DNA from: Bryobacteraceae bacterium
GTDB taxonomy: Bacteria > Acidobacteriota > Terriglobia > Bryobacterales > Bryobacteraceae
DNA: 33,018 nt
Assembly (NCBI GenBank): GCA_025928545.1
Contig: JAICJH010000073.1
Location: forward strand, 1 to 33,018
Reading direction: 5' to 3'
In this document: positions 1 to 7,897 of the stretch, piece after piece
How positions within the stretch are numbered: the stretch's first letter is position 1
Layout of the letters: each line of letters begins with the position of its first letter
Translations under genes and position numbers: made by a program
Notes under the pieces: model-generated
The model's input: the letters and a program-made list of their open reading frames with translations, nothing else
Databases searched by the model: none
What the model was told of the DNA's origin: nothing

Positions 1-396
1 AAGCTGCTGGATGAAGGCCGGGCTGGCGATAACGTCGGTCTGCTGCTGCGCGGTGTCGATAAAGACGACGTGGAGCGCGGACAGGTCATTGCGAAGCCGG
101 GTTCCATCAAGGGCCATGCCAAATTCAAGGGCGAAGTTTACGTGCTCTCGAAGGAAGAAGGCGGACGTCATACACCGTTCTTCAAGGGTTACCGGCCGCA
201 GTTCTACTTCCGCACTACAGATGTGACGGGAGTGGCGCAGTTGCCGGAAGGCACCGAAATGGTGATGCCCGGCGACAACGTGAGCCTGGTTGTGGAGCTG
301 ATTACGCCGGTCGCCATGGATAAGGGTCTGCGCTTCGCGATTCGCGAAGGCGGCCGTACCGTTGGCGCGGGCACGGTGGCGGAGATTCTGAGCTAA
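1..396 (+). CDS. tuf: Elongation factor Tu, C-terminal part (5' end outside window)
   Basis: EF-Tu is the GTPase that brings aminoacyl-tRNA to the ribosome. Only domain 3 and the end of domain 2 are present: the frame is open from base 1 and reads through DEGRAGDNVGLLLRG, ERGQVIAKPGSI, the HTPFFKGYRPQFYFRTTDVTG stretch (shared with all EF-Tu) and the C-terminal GGRTVGAGTVAEIL. The G domain lies upstream of the window. The stop is 3 nt before rpsJ, so tuf is joined to the S10 operon, the usual str-S10 arrangement. Identification is by direct recognition of these motifs and the context; no feature is unusual. Confidence 0.98.
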   Translation, partial: KLLDEGRAGDNVGLLLRGVDKDDVERGQVIAKPGSIKGHAKFKGEVYVLSKEEGGRHTPFFKGYRPQFYFRTTDVTGVAQLPEGTEMVMPGDNVSLVVELITPVAMDKGLRFAIREGGRTVGAGTVAEILS

Positions 397-399
397 CAG

Positions 400-723
400 A
401 TGGCACTGAAAGATCGCATTCGAATCCGTTTGAAGGCGTACGACCATCGTGTACTCGATCAGTCGACGACCGAAATCGTGGATACGGCCAAGCGGACGGG
501 GGCCACAGTAGCCGGCCCCATCCCGCTGCCGACTTCGATTTCGAGGACCACTGTGCTGCGTTCGCCGCACGTGGATAAGAAGTCGCGGGAGCAATTTGAA
601 ATCCGTACGCACAAGCGGTTGCTCGACATTCTCGAGCCGACGCAGCAGACGGTGGATGCTCTGATGAAGCTGGATCTGCCGGCTGGTGTGGACGTCGAAA
701 TTAAAGCTTTCGGCAAGGGTTAG
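400..723 (+). CDS. rpsJ: 30S ribosomal protein S10
   Basis: S10 is a head protein of the small subunit and, as NusE, also a partner of NusB/NusG in antitermination. The 107-residue protein carries the family signatures RIRLKAYDHRVLD near the N-terminus, TGATVAGPIPLPT, and FEIRTHKRLLDI, and ends with VDVEIKAFG. Length is normal (about 102-107). It starts 3 nt after tuf and is followed by a 112-nt gap, the longest gap in the S10 part of the cluster. Confidence 0.98.
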   Translation: MALKDRIRIRLKAYDHRVLDQSTTEIVDTAKRTGATVAGPIPLPTSISRTTVLRSPHVDKKSREQFEIRTHKRLLDILEPTQQTVDALMKLDLPAGVDVEIKAFGKG

Positions 724-835
724 TAGTTAAGAATATCGAGCGGTAAAAAAGTTACCGAGCCGCGACCGCAAGGGAGCGGTGCTTTGCCAGGAACTATTTT
801 AGTTTGCGGGAATTTCTATCCCGAGGAATGAAAAG
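724..835 (+). promoter_or_regulatory. rpsJ-rplC spacer with two small hairpins
   Basis: This spacer is long for a cluster in which most gaps are under 30 nt. It holds two adjacent inverted repeats: cggtaa/ttaccg at 741-746 and 752-757 with a 5-nt loop, and accgc/gcggt at 765-769 and 776-780 with a 6-nt loop. A GAGGA ribosome-binding site for rplC lies at 823-827. It could hold an internal promoter, an RNA-processing site or an r-protein-binding leader. Neither hairpin is followed by a T-run, so I do not call a terminator. Function is inferred only from position. Confidence 0.35.
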
Positions 836-1468
836 ATGACTCCAGGAATTCTGGGAAGAAAAATTGGCATGACGCAGGTGTTCCGGTCGGACGGGCAGGT
901 GGTTCCGGTCACCCTGCTCAAGGCAGGCCCCTGCACCGTCGTGCAGCGTAAGACTCCGGCCACCGATGGGTACGATGCGGTGCAGCTTGGCTTGCTGGAA
1001 TACGTCAAGCCTAAGCGCATTAACAAACCACAGACGGGCCATCTGAAGAAGGCTGGCGCGGAAGGCGCGAAGATGCTGCGTGAGTTTCGCCTCACCGCCG
1101 GCTCAACCGACTACAAGCCTGGCGATCAGGTTCTGGTCAGCGACTTCAAGCCCGCCGATATGGTGGACGTGATTGGCGTCTCGAAGGGCCGGGGTTTTGC
1201 CGGCGTCGTGAAGCGTCACCACTTCCGCGGCGGCGAAGGCTCGCACGGTTCCATGTTCCACCGCGCGCCCGGTTCCATCGGCGCTTCGAGCTTTCCCTCC
1301 CGTGTTGTACCCGGCATGCGCATGGGTGGACACATGGGCGATGAGCGCGTCACGGTTCGCAACCTGGAAATCATCGATGTGGTTACCGAAGACAACGTGC
1401 TCGTAGTCAAAGGCGCGGTTCCCGGGCCCAACGGCGGCTTAGTCGTCGTTCAGAGGGCGAAGAGGTAA
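836..1468 (+). CDS. rplC: 50S ribosomal protein L3
   Basis: L3 is an early-assembly 23S rRNA-binding protein close to the peptidyl-transferase centre. The 210-residue product starts GILGRKIGMTQVF, the L3 hallmark. It contains the conserved KGRGFAGVVKRHHFRGG stretch and the SFPSRVVPGMRMGGHMG loop near residues 150-170, which reaches toward the catalytic centre and holds the glutamine methylated in enteric bacteria at the equivalent of the MGGHMG region. Length is typical. The ATG at 836 is 8 nt after GAGGA. rplD follows 2 nt after the stop. Confidence 0.98.
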   Translation: MTPGILGRKIGMTQVFRSDGQVVPVTLLKAGPCTVVQRKTPATDGYDAVQLGLLEYVKPKRINKPQTGHLKKAGAEGAKMLREFRLTAGSTDYKPGDQVLVSDFKPADMVDVIGVSKGRGFAGVVKRHHFRGGEGSHGSMFHRAPGSIGASSFPSRVVPGMRMGGHMGDERVTVRNLEIIDVVTEDNVLVVKGAVPGPNGGLVVVQRAKR

Positions 1469-1470
1469 TT

Positions 1471-2136
1471 ATGCCCAAGGTAGACGTACTCGATCTCAAC
1501 AATACGAAGGTTGGCGAACTCGAACTCGCCGACACTGTCTTTGGCGCTGAAGTCAATGAAGCGCTTCTTTATGAAGCTGTCCGCCACTATCTGGCCGGCA
1601 AGCGCGGCGGTAACGCCAAGACCAAGACCCGGCACGAAGTAGCCGGCTCCGGCAAGAAACTCTGGAAGCAGAAAGGTACCGGCCGCGCCCGTACCGGTTC
1701 TGTGCGCAGCCCGCTCTGGCGTCATGGCGGCACGGTCCACGGACCGGTCACCCGCGATTATTCCTACAAGCTGCCCCGCAAAATGCAGTTGGGCGCTCTG
1801 CGCTCCGCTCTCTCGGCCAAGCTGCTCGATGGCGATCTGAAAGTTGTCTCAGCCTTCCAGCTGGGCAGCGCGAAGACCAAAGACATGGTGGCGACGCTCA
1901 GAAAGTTCGATGGCGAGAAGGCTGCCAAAAAGATTTTGCTGGTCGATACCGCTGAGAATCGCAATCTCGAACTCGGCGCACGCAATCTGCCGGGTGTGGA
2001 TGTGGTTCGCAGCAACGAAGTTCATCCCTATCACCTGCTGGGCGCCAACCGTATTCTGCTGACCCAGGCGGCCGCTTCGAAACTCAGCGAATCGCTCGCA
2101 AAGTCCGCCCCGAAATCGAAACAGGAGGCCAACTAA
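1471..2136 (+). CDS. rplD: 50S ribosomal protein L4
   Basis: L4 binds 23S rRNA with a long loop lining the exit tunnel, and in enteric bacteria represses the S10 operon. The 221-residue protein shows the conserved loop KTKTRHEVAGSGKKLWKQKG followed by GTGRARTGSVRSPLWRHGG and PKKM-like LPRKMQLGALRSALS. A short Lys/Ser-rich C-terminal tail (KSAPKSKQEAN) extends a little beyond the usual end. It begins 2 nt after rplC, and an AGGAGG near its 3' end (2123-2128) serves rplW. Confidence 0.98.
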   Translation: MPKVDVLDLNNTKVGELELADTVFGAEVNEALLYEAVRHYLAGKRGGNAKTKTRHEVAGSGKKLWKQKGTGRARTGSVRSPLWRHGGTVHGPVTRDYSYKLPRKMQLGALRSALSAKLLDGDLKVVSAFQLGSAKTKDMVATLRKFDGEKAAKKILLVDTAENRNLELGARNLPGVDVVRSNEVHPYHLLGANRILLTQAAASKLSESLAKSAPKSKQEAN

Positions 2137-2138
2137 TC

Positions 2139-2426
2139 ATGAGCATGCACGACGTTCTTAAGCGGCCCCTGGTCACTGAAAAAGGCATCACTAAGAAGGA
2201 CTCCGAAGCCACTCTCTCTTTCGAAGTCGCTCTCGATGCCAACAAGATTCAGATCCGCCAGGCAGTGGAGAAGTTGTTCAACGTAAAAGTAGCGGCAGTT
2301 CGCACGGCGACCTTCGACGGCAAACTGCGCCGCCGCGGACGTTTCGCGGGCTACCGGTCGGATTGGAAGAAGGCTTACGTTCGCCTGGAACCGGGACAGA
2401 AAGTGCCCGAGTTCACAGAGATGTAA
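2139..2426 (+). CDS. rplW: 50S ribosomal protein L23
   Basis: L23 sits at the tunnel exit and is the docking site for trigger factor and SRP. The 95-residue protein has DVLKRPLVTEKG at the N-terminus, FEVALDANKIQIRQAVEKLFNVKV in the middle, and GRFAGYRSDWKKAYVRLEPG near the end, all typical. An AGGAGG at 2123-2128, inside the end of rplD, is spaced 10 nt from the ATG. This suggests translational coupling with rplD. Confidence 0.98.
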   Translation: MSMHDVLKRPLVTEKGITKKDSEATLSFEVALDANKIQIRQAVEKLFNVKVAAVRTATFDGKLRRRGRFAGYRSDWKKAYVRLEPGQKVPEFTEM

Positions 2427-2447
2427 GTGAGGCAGAGCGAATAGATC

Positions 2448-3272
2448 ATGGCCATTAAAAAATTCAGCCCCACAACACCCAGCCGGCGCTACATGACCGT
2501 GGTGTCCCGTGAGGACATCACCAAAGACACGCCGGAGAAGTCGCTGGTTGAGCCGCGCAGCAAGAGCGGCGGCCGCAATAACACCGGCCGCGTCACATCG
2601 CGCTTCATCAGTGGCGGTCACAAGCAGGCGTATCGCGTTATCGATTTCAAGCGTGACAAATTCGGCATTCCCGCCGTGGTCGCTTCCATCGAATACGATC
2701 CCAACCGTTCCGCCCGCATTGCGCTGCTGAACTATGCGGATGGCGAAAAGCGCTACATTATCGCTCCGGACGGCCTCAAAGTCGGAGCCTCGATTTCTTC
2801 GGGACCCGATGCCGATATTCTGGCAGGCAATGCCCTGCCCCTTAAGAACATCCCCGCCGGAACCGTCGTTCACAACATCGAACTACGGCCTGGCAAGGGC
2901 GCCCAGATGGCGCGCTCGGCCGGAACTCAGGCTCAGCTTGTATCGCGCGAAGGCGCGGTGGCTCTTCTGAAACTCCCCTCGGGCGAAGTTCGCCGCATCT
3001 CCACCGAATGCATGGCAACGGTTGGCGTAGTGGGCAACAGCGATCACGAAAACGTTTCGCTCGGTAAAGCCGGCCGCAAACGCTGGATGGGTAAGAGCCC
3101 GCACAACCGCGGCGTCTCCATGAACCCGGTCGATCACCCGCACGGCGGTGGTGAAGGCAAAACTTCAGGCGGTCGTCACCCGGTTACCCCGTGGGGCCAG
3201 CCGACGCGTGGTTACAAGACACGCAACAACAAGCGCACTGACAAATTCATCGTGAACCGGAGGGGCAAGTAA
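2448..3272 (+). CDS. rplB: 50S ribosomal protein L2
   Basis: L2 is a large-subunit core protein needed for subunit association and peptidyl-transferase activity. The 274-residue product has the standard family length. It includes SGGRNNTGRVTSRFISGGHK near residues 40-60, the EYDPNRSARIALL segment, and the C-terminal MNPVDHPHGGGEGKTSGGR region with the conserved histidine next to the active centre. It starts 21 nt after rplW and ends 3 nt before rpsS. Confidence 0.98.
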   Translation: MAIKKFSPTTPSRRYMTVVSREDITKDTPEKSLVEPRSKSGGRNNTGRVTSRFISGGHKQAYRVIDFKRDKFGIPAVVASIEYDPNRSARIALLNYADGEKRYIIAPDGLKVGASISSGPDADILAGNALPLKNIPAGTVVHNIELRPGKGAQMARSAGTQAQLVSREGAVALLKLPSGEVRRISTECMATVGVVGNSDHENVSLGKAGRKRWMGKSPHNRGVSMNPVDHPHGGGEGKTSGGRHPVTPWGQPTRGYKTRNNKRTDKFIVNRRGK

Positions 3273-3275
3273 GTC

Positions 3276-3563
3276 ATGGGACGCTCCGTAAAAAAAGGAC
3301 CTTTTGTCGATAAGCACCTCGAAACGAAGATCGACGCGCTGAACGCGGCCAATGACAAGAAAGTCATTCGCACGTGGTCGCGCCGCTCGACCATCCTTCC
3401 CGAGTTCGTCAGCCACACCCTGGCAGTGCACAACGGCAAGAAATTCATTCCGGTCTATGTGACCGAAAACATGGTTGGACACAAGCTGGGCGAGTTCTCA
3501 CCGACGCGCACGTTCAAGGGCCATCAGGCGAAAGCGGCGACCGAAAAGTCGGCGAAGTCGTAA
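3276..3563 (+). CDS. rpsS: 30S ribosomal protein S19
   Basis: S19 is a head protein that forms a complex with S13 and contacts the A-site region. The 95-residue product opens with MGRSVKKGPFVDKHL and carries TWSRRSTILPEFVSHTLAVHNGKKFIPVYVTENMVGHKLGEFSPTRTF-type sequence across residues 35-85, the S19 signature. Length is normal. It is tightly packed between rplB (3-nt gap) and rplV (13-nt gap). Confidence 0.98.
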   Translation: MGRSVKKGPFVDKHLETKIDALNAANDKKVIRTWSRRSTILPEFVSHTLAVHNGKKFIPVYVTENMVGHKLGEFSPTRTFKGHQAKAATEKSAKS

Positions 3564-3576
3564 GCAGGAGATCCAT

Positions 3577-3936
3577 ATGGAAGTCAAAGCAGAAGCACGC
3601 TACATTCGCATCTCGCCGCAAAAGGCTCGCCTCGTGGTGAACCTGATTCGGGGCCGCAAGGCTAACGATGCGATCATCACGCTGCGCTCGGTCAATAAGC
3701 GGATCGCGCCGGCGGTGGAAAAAGTCCTGCACTCGGCAATCGCCAATGCGCAGAATCTCAACGAAGACGTCGACGTCGACAACCTGATTGTTTCCGAAGC
3801 CTACGTGAACGAAGGCCCGCGCCAACGGCGTGTGCGCCCGGCTCCGATGGGCCGTGCCTACCGGTATCTTCGCCGCACGGCGCACATCATCGTCAAAGTT
3901 GCGGAAAAAACAGCTGTCAGTGCGGAGAGGGCATAA
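3577..3936 (+). CDS. rplV: 50S ribosomal protein L22
   Basis: L22 spans the large subunit, and its beta-hairpin lines the exit tunnel. The start is ATG 3577 (MEVKAEARYIRISPQKARL), preceded by AGCAGGAG at 3563-3570. A longer in-frame reading from 3475 lies inside rpsS and codes for nothing L22-like, so I reject it. The 119-residue protein shows PQKARLVVNLIRG, the AEKVLHSAIANAQN-like segment, and the tunnel hairpin PRQRRVRPAPMGRAYR. Length is usual. rpsC starts 3 nt after the stop. Confidence 0.98.
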   Translation: MEVKAEARYIRISPQKARLVVNLIRGRKANDAIITLRSVNKRIAPAVEKVLHSAIANAQNLNEDVDVDNLIVSEAYVNEGPRQRRVRPAPMGRAYRYLRRTAHIIVKVAEKTAVSAERA

Positions 3937-3939
3937 CGA

Positions 3940-4863
3940 ATGGGTCAGAAAGTTCATCCTTACGGCTTCCGGCTGGGATTTAACAAGCCGTGGCGGTCGC
4001 GCTGGTTCTCGAAACAGAACTACTCCACGCTCCTGCAGGAAGATCAGGAACTGAAGGACGGCCTGCGCGAACAGCTCAAGTCCGCCGGCATCAGCTCCAT
4101 CGAAGTGGATCGCCCGGGCAACAAACTCCGCGTCACGATTCGCACTTCCCGCCCCGGCATCATCATCGGCCGCAAGGGCGCGGAAATCGAAAAGCTGAAG
4201 ACCTCCCTGGCGAAGAAAACCAATCGCGAAATCTTCATCGACATTCAGGAAGTTCACAAGCCGGAGCTCGACGCTCAGCTCGTCTCCGAATCGATCGCGC
4301 TCCAGCTTGAAAAGCGCGTGGCTTTTCGCCGCGCCATGCGTAAGGCTGTCGATTCCGCCCTGCGCTTTGGCTGCAAGGGCATCAAAGTTCGCGTTTCCGG
4401 CCGCCTGAACGGCGCCGAAATCGCCCGCAGCGAATGGTATCTGCAGGGCCAGTTGCCGCTGCACACACTTCGCGCCGATATCGATTACGGCTTCACCGAA
4501 GCCCACACGACTTACGGCATCATCGGCATTAAGGCGTGGATTTACAAGGGCGAAATCCTGCCCGGTGGCAAGCGTTCGCTGGCGCAGGAAAACGAACCCC
4601 GCCGCAACGAACGTCCTCCCATGCGTGATCGCGACCGCGATCGGGACCGCCGTGGACCCCGCCCTGAAGGCGGCGCGCCACGTGCCGAACGCCCTGCAAG
4701 CGAAGCGCCTGCCGTTCAGGCAGCACCGGAACCCCGCGCCTCTCGCGCTGGTGGACCGATTATGCCGCCGTTAATGGCGCCGACGCAGCCGGCCTGGAAA
4801 GAACCGGCAGCCGATGCCACAGAATCAGCCGCACCCGAAACAGGGACCGGCGAGAAGGAATAG
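3940..4863 (+). CDS. rpsC: 30S ribosomal protein S3 with long C-terminal extension
   Basis: S3 is a head protein at the mRNA entry tunnel with mRNA helicase activity. The N-terminal 210 residues are standard: MGQKVHPYGFRLG, a KH domain with the GRKG loop at residues 77-80, and the C-terminal domain ending near TYGIIGIKAWIYKGEI (191-206). The product is 307 residues, whereas S3 is usually 210-240. The extra 90 residues are an Arg/Asp alternating run (about 228-237), then a Pro/Ala/Glu-rich, probably disordered tail. Base composition matches the rest of the gene, so the extension is native and not a frameshift. rplP begins 17 nt later. Confidence 0.97.
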   Translation: MGQKVHPYGFRLGFNKPWRSRWFSKQNYSTLLQEDQELKDGLREQLKSAGISSIEVDRPGNKLRVTIRTSRPGIIIGRKGAEIEKLKTSLAKKTNREIFIDIQEVHKPELDAQLVSESIALQLEKRVAFRRAMRKAVDSALRFGCKGIKVRVSGRLNGAEIARSEWYLQGQLPLHTLRADIDYGFTEAHTTYGIIGIKAWIYKGEILPGGKRSLAQENEPRRNERPPMRDRDRDRDRRGPRPEGGAPRAERPASEAPAVQAAPEPRASRAGGPIMPPLMAPTQPAWKEPAADATESAAPETGTGEKE

Positions 4864-4880
4864 CTGGGGAGATCTGAACT

Positions 4881-5297
<417 letters not shown>

Positions 5298-5324
5298 CGC
5301 GAGAGCGTTATTCACGGAAAAACC

Positions 5325-5525
5325 ATGAAGAAAGATAAACTGGCCGGTCTCGATCCGGCTGAAATGCGGACCAAACTGAAGGAAATGGAAGATCAGAACT
5401 TCCAGCTTCGTTTCCGGATGTCCATGGGCCAGACCGAAGGGCTGAAGAAGATCCGCGAAATGCGTAAAGACAAAGCGCGCCTTCTGACCTACCTTCGCGC
5501 TAAAGAACTCCAGGGAGCGAAGTAA
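5325..5525 (+). CDS. rpmC: 50S ribosomal protein L29
   Basis: L29 is a small helical protein at the tunnel exit next to L23. The 66-residue product has the two-helix pattern of the family: DPAEMRTKLKEMEDQNFQLRFRMSMGQ, then the IREMRKDKARLLTYLRAKE helix, where the usual IRR-x3-ARxxTxLRE motif lies. It is placed in the invariant rplP-rpmC-rpsQ order and ends 4 nt before rpsQ. Confidence 0.97.
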   Translation: MKKDKLAGLDPAEMRTKLKEMEDQNFQLRFRMSMGQTEGLKKIREMRKDKARLLTYLRAKELQGAK

Positions 5526-5529
5526 GGCA

Positions 5530-5835
5530 ATGGCTGAACAAAAAACTGTCAGTAAGACCGAGAAGGTCGGCGAAGTCGTGTCGACCAAGATGCAGAAGAC
5601 CATCGTCGTCCAGGTCAGCCGCCGCGTGCCGCACCCGCTCTACAAGCGGATCGTCAAGAAGCACAAAAAATTCTACGCGCACGATGAAACCGGAATGGCC
5701 CACGTCGGCGATGTGGTTCGGATCGCGGAATGCCGCCCCATGAGCAAACTCAAGCGGTGGAATCTCGAAGAAGTGATTCGGCGTTCGGCGCTGGTTGGTG
5801 CGGCCAAGCCGTCCGACCTCGACGTAAAAATTTAA
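5530..5835 (+). CDS. rpsQ: 30S ribosomal protein S17
   Basis: S17 is a primary 16S rRNA-binding OB-fold protein. The 101-residue product contains VVSTKMQKTIVVQVSRRVPHPLYKRIVKKHKKFYAHDE and GDVVRIAECRPMSKLKRW, the S17 signature region. The N-terminus (about 12 residues) and C-terminus are slightly longer than the 84-residue enteric form, as in many phyla. In enteric gene order this is the last gene of the S10 operon. Here a 65-nt spacer separates it from rplN. Confidence 0.98.
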   Translation: MAEQKTVSKTEKVGEVVSTKMQKTIVVQVSRRVPHPLYKRIVKKHKKFYAHDETGMAHVGDVVRIAECRPMSKLKRWNLEEVIRRSALVGAAKPSDLDVKI

Positions 5836-5900
5836 GTTTCCTCAGTAAAGTTTCTGAAGTGAAGATTTAGGTTAAGACAAGGGTATAAAGGAAAACCGCC

Positions 5901-6269
5901 ATGATTGGGATGAGAACAATCCTCGAGGTAGCCGACAACAGCGGCGCACGCCGTCTGTCGTGCATTCTGCCGCGAGGCGGCGATCTCGGGTTACGCGCCG
6001 GCCTGGGCGATGTAATTACGGCAGCCGTCAAAGAAGCGGCTCCGGATTCCGCCATCAAAAAGGGCAAGGTCGTACGCTGCGTGATCGTTCGAATGCGCAA
6101 GGAAACCCGCCGCCGCGATGGCAGTTACATCCGGTTCGATTCGAATGCCGCGGTGCTGATTAACGATGTCGGCGAGCCGGTTGGCACGCGCGTGTTCGGG
6201 CCCGTTGCCCGCGAACTGCGCGACAAGCGCTACATGAAAATCGTGTCGCTCGCTCCGGAGGTTATATAA
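5901..6269 (+). CDS. rplN: 50S ribosomal protein L14
   Basis: L14 lies at the subunit interface and is the binding site of the silencing factor RsfS. The 122-residue product shows MIGMRTILEVADNSGARRLSCI at the start (family consensus MIQxxTxLxVADNSGAR), VIVRMRKETRRRDGSYIRFDSNAAVLI, and the C-terminal GTRVFGPVARELRDKRYMKIVSLAPEVI. It follows a 65-nt spacer that corresponds to the S10/spc operon boundary of enteric bacteria. I see an AAGGA site but no convincing internal promoter there. Confidence 0.98.
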   Translation: MIGMRTILEVADNSGARRLSCILPRGGDLGLRAGLGDVITAAVKEAAPDSAIKKGKVVRCVIVRMRKETRRRDGSYIRFDSNAAVLINDVGEPVGTRVFGPVARELRDKRYMKIVSLAPEVI

Positions 6270-6270
6270 G

Positions 6271-6639
6271 ATGCCAGGAATTGCCAAAAAGAAAAACCCG
6301 CCGGTTCGCATTCTTCTCAAGAAGAACGACCAGGTGAAAGTAATTGCGGGCCGCGACCGGGATAAGACCGGCCGCGTGCTGGGAGTGATTGAAAACACCG
6401 GACGCGTGTTGGTGGAACACGTCAACATGATCAAGAAGCACACCCGCAAGAACCCGGCTAAGCAGATCGCTGGTGGCATTGCGGAAAAAGAAGCCCCCAT
6501 CGCGGTTTCGAATGTGATGATCCTGTGCGGCAAATGCGGAGCTGTCCGGATTAAGAAGCATGTGGAGAAGCTGGCTGGTGGCGTGACGCGCCGTACGCGT
6601 GTTTGCCATAAGTGCGGACTTTCACTGGACAAAAAGTAG
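6271..6639 (+). CDS. rplX: 50S ribosomal protein L24, zinc-ligand form
   Basis: L24 starts large-subunit assembly by binding the 5' end of 23S rRNA. The KOW motif lies at about residues 20-40 (DQVKVIAGRDRDKTGRVLGV), followed by VEHVNMIKKHTR. The C-terminal half holds C86-x2-C89 and C112-x2-C115, a zinc-ribbon-like pair found in many but not all L24 proteins, so this is the Cys+ form. At 122 residues it is slightly longer than the 103-110 common elsewhere. It begins 1 nt after the rplN stop with GGAGG at 6256-6260. Confidence 0.97.
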   Translation: MPGIAKKKNPPVRILLKKNDQVKVIAGRDRDKTGRVLGVIENTGRVLVEHVNMIKKHTRKNPAKQIAGGIAEKEAPIAVSNVMILCGKCGAVRIKKHVEKLAGGVTRRTRVCHKCGLSLDKK

Positions 6640-6645
6640 GAACAT

Positions 6646-7188
6646 ATGGCAGCGAGACTCAGGGAACATTACCTCAAAACAGTAGTACCGGCCCTCACCC
6701 AGGAGTTCGGCTATAAGAACGTCATGGCTGTGCCGAAGATCGACAAGGTCTGCGTTAACATCGGCCTCGGCGAAGCTACCGGTAACGCCAAACTGATGGA
6801 TGGCGCGGTCAACGAACTGATGGCAATTGCCGGCCAGCGCCCCGTCGTCACCAAAGCCCGCAAGTCCATCGCGGCTTTCAAACTTCGTGAAGGCATGGCG
6901 ATCGGCACCATGGTGACTCTGCGCGGCGACCGTATGTATGAATTTCTGGACCGCCTGCTGAACGTTGCCCTCCCCCGCGTTCGTGACTTTCGCGGCGTTT
7001 CCCCGAAAGCTTTCGACGGCCGCGGCAACTACACCCTGGGCGTTAAGGATCAATTGATTTTCCCCGAAATCGACTACTCGAAGGTCGAAAAAACCAAGGG
7101 AATGAATATTTGCATCACGACCACGGCGAAAACAGACGCCGAAGGCAGCGCGCTGCTGAAGCAGATGGGCATGCCGTTCCGTCAGTAG
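6646..7188 (+). CDS. rplE: 50S ribosomal protein L5
   Basis: L5 binds 5S rRNA and contacts the P-site tRNA. The 180-residue protein has the usual length. It shows AVPKIDKVCVNIGLGEA near residues 28-44, GQRPVVTKARKSIAAFKLREGMAIG, LDRLLNVALPRVRDFRGVSPKAFDGRGNYTLG and the IFPEIDYSKVEKTKGMNICITTTA segment, all diagnostic. It starts 6 nt after rplX with AGGA just upstream. Confidence 0.98.
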   Translation: MAARLREHYLKTVVPALTQEFGYKNVMAVPKIDKVCVNIGLGEATGNAKLMDGAVNELMAIAGQRPVVTKARKSIAAFKLREGMAIGTMVTLRGDRMYEFLDRLLNVALPRVRDFRGVSPKAFDGRGNYTLGVKDQLIFPEIDYSKVEKTKGMNICITTTAKTDAEGSALLKQMGMPFRQ

Positions 7189-7207
7189 ACGAAGAAAAAG
7201 GAAATTC

Positions 7208-7417
7208 ATGGCAACAGCAGCGAAAATTGCAAAAGATATCAAACTGGGCAAGGCGCAGAAGGCGAAAACGCCGAAACTGCAGTGCCGCCACCGTAACCGT
7301 TGCTGGCGCTGTGGGCGTCCGCGGGCATTCCTGCGTAAGTACGGAATCTGCCGGTTGTGTTTCCGGCAGCTGGCGTTAAGCGGCGAGATTCCAGGCGTAG
7401 TGAAGGCGAGCTGGTAA
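7208..7417 (+). CDS. rpsN: 30S ribosomal protein S14, short zinc-binding type
   Basis: S14 is a late-assembly head protein. The 69-residue product is the short, zinc-binding form: C32-x2-C35 and C48-x2-C51 flank GRPRAFLRKYGI, exactly as in type-Z S14. An additional cysteine at residue 26 is present. Type-Z proteins are usually 61 residues, so the N-terminus is about 8 residues longer. The zinc-independent long form (about 101 residues) is not in this window. Context between rplE and rpsH is standard. Confidence 0.97.
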   Translation: MATAAKIAKDIKLGKAQKAKTPKLQCRHRNRCWRCGRPRAFLRKYGICRLCFRQLALSGEIPGVVKASW

Positions 7418-7454
7418 ATGGAAAGCCAGTTGGTAACAGGAGGTACGGGCAAGA

Positions 7455-7850
7455 ATGACTAGTGATCCAATAGCAGATATGTTGACCCGGGTGCGCAACG
7501 CCATGGTGGCGCGGCATCCCAAAGTTGATGTTCCGGCTTCGAAGCTGAAGGCGGAAATCGCCCGCATTCTCAAAGAAGAGGGGTACATCGCGAATTTCAA
7601 GGTCGCCGAAGAAGGCGTGAAAAAGGTCATCAAGATCTACCTGAAATACTCCACCGATAACGCGCCGGTGATTACAAAGATTGAGCGCGTGTCGCGCCCG
7701 GGTTCCCGGACCTACGCGGGCAAGGGTGAAATTCCCCAGGTGCAGGGCGGCCTCGGAATCAGCATTCTGACCACCGCGCAGGGTGTCATGACGGGCCGGA
7801 CGGCGCGCAAACAGGGCGTCGGCGGCGAAATTTTGTGCAGGATTTGGTAA
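7455..7850 (+). CDS. rpsH: 30S ribosomal protein S8
   Basis: S8 is a primary 16S rRNA-binding protein and, in enteric bacteria, the repressor of the spc operon. The 131-residue product has the standard length with DPIADMLTRVRNAMVARHPKVDVPASKLK at the N-terminus and the C-terminal GLGISILTTAQGVMTGRTARKQGVGGEILCRIW, the rRNA-binding signature. A strong ACAGGAGGT precedes the ATG. Confidence 0.98.
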   Translation: MTSDPIADMLTRVRNAMVARHPKVDVPASKLKAEIARILKEEGYIANFKVAEEGVKKVIKIYLKYSTDNAPVITKIERVSRPGSRTYAGKGEIPQVQGGLGISILTTAQGVMTGRTARKQGVGGEILCRIW

Positions 7851-7897
7851 ATCGACCGGCTTCCGCCAGTCAGACTTTATATAGGTAAAGACAACTC

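Noticed and set aside
828..839. Four-codon mini-ORF just before rplC
   Set aside because: Its ATG directly abuts the GAGGA site with no spacing and overlaps the rplC start; not translatable in a useful way.
2133..2873. 246-codon frame antisense to rplW and rplB
   Set aside because: Shadow of conserved ribosomal genes with no start signal.
3514..4506. 330-codon open frame antisense to rplV and rpsC
   Set aside because: Lies opposite two unmistakable ribosomal genes; explained by high GC at third positions.
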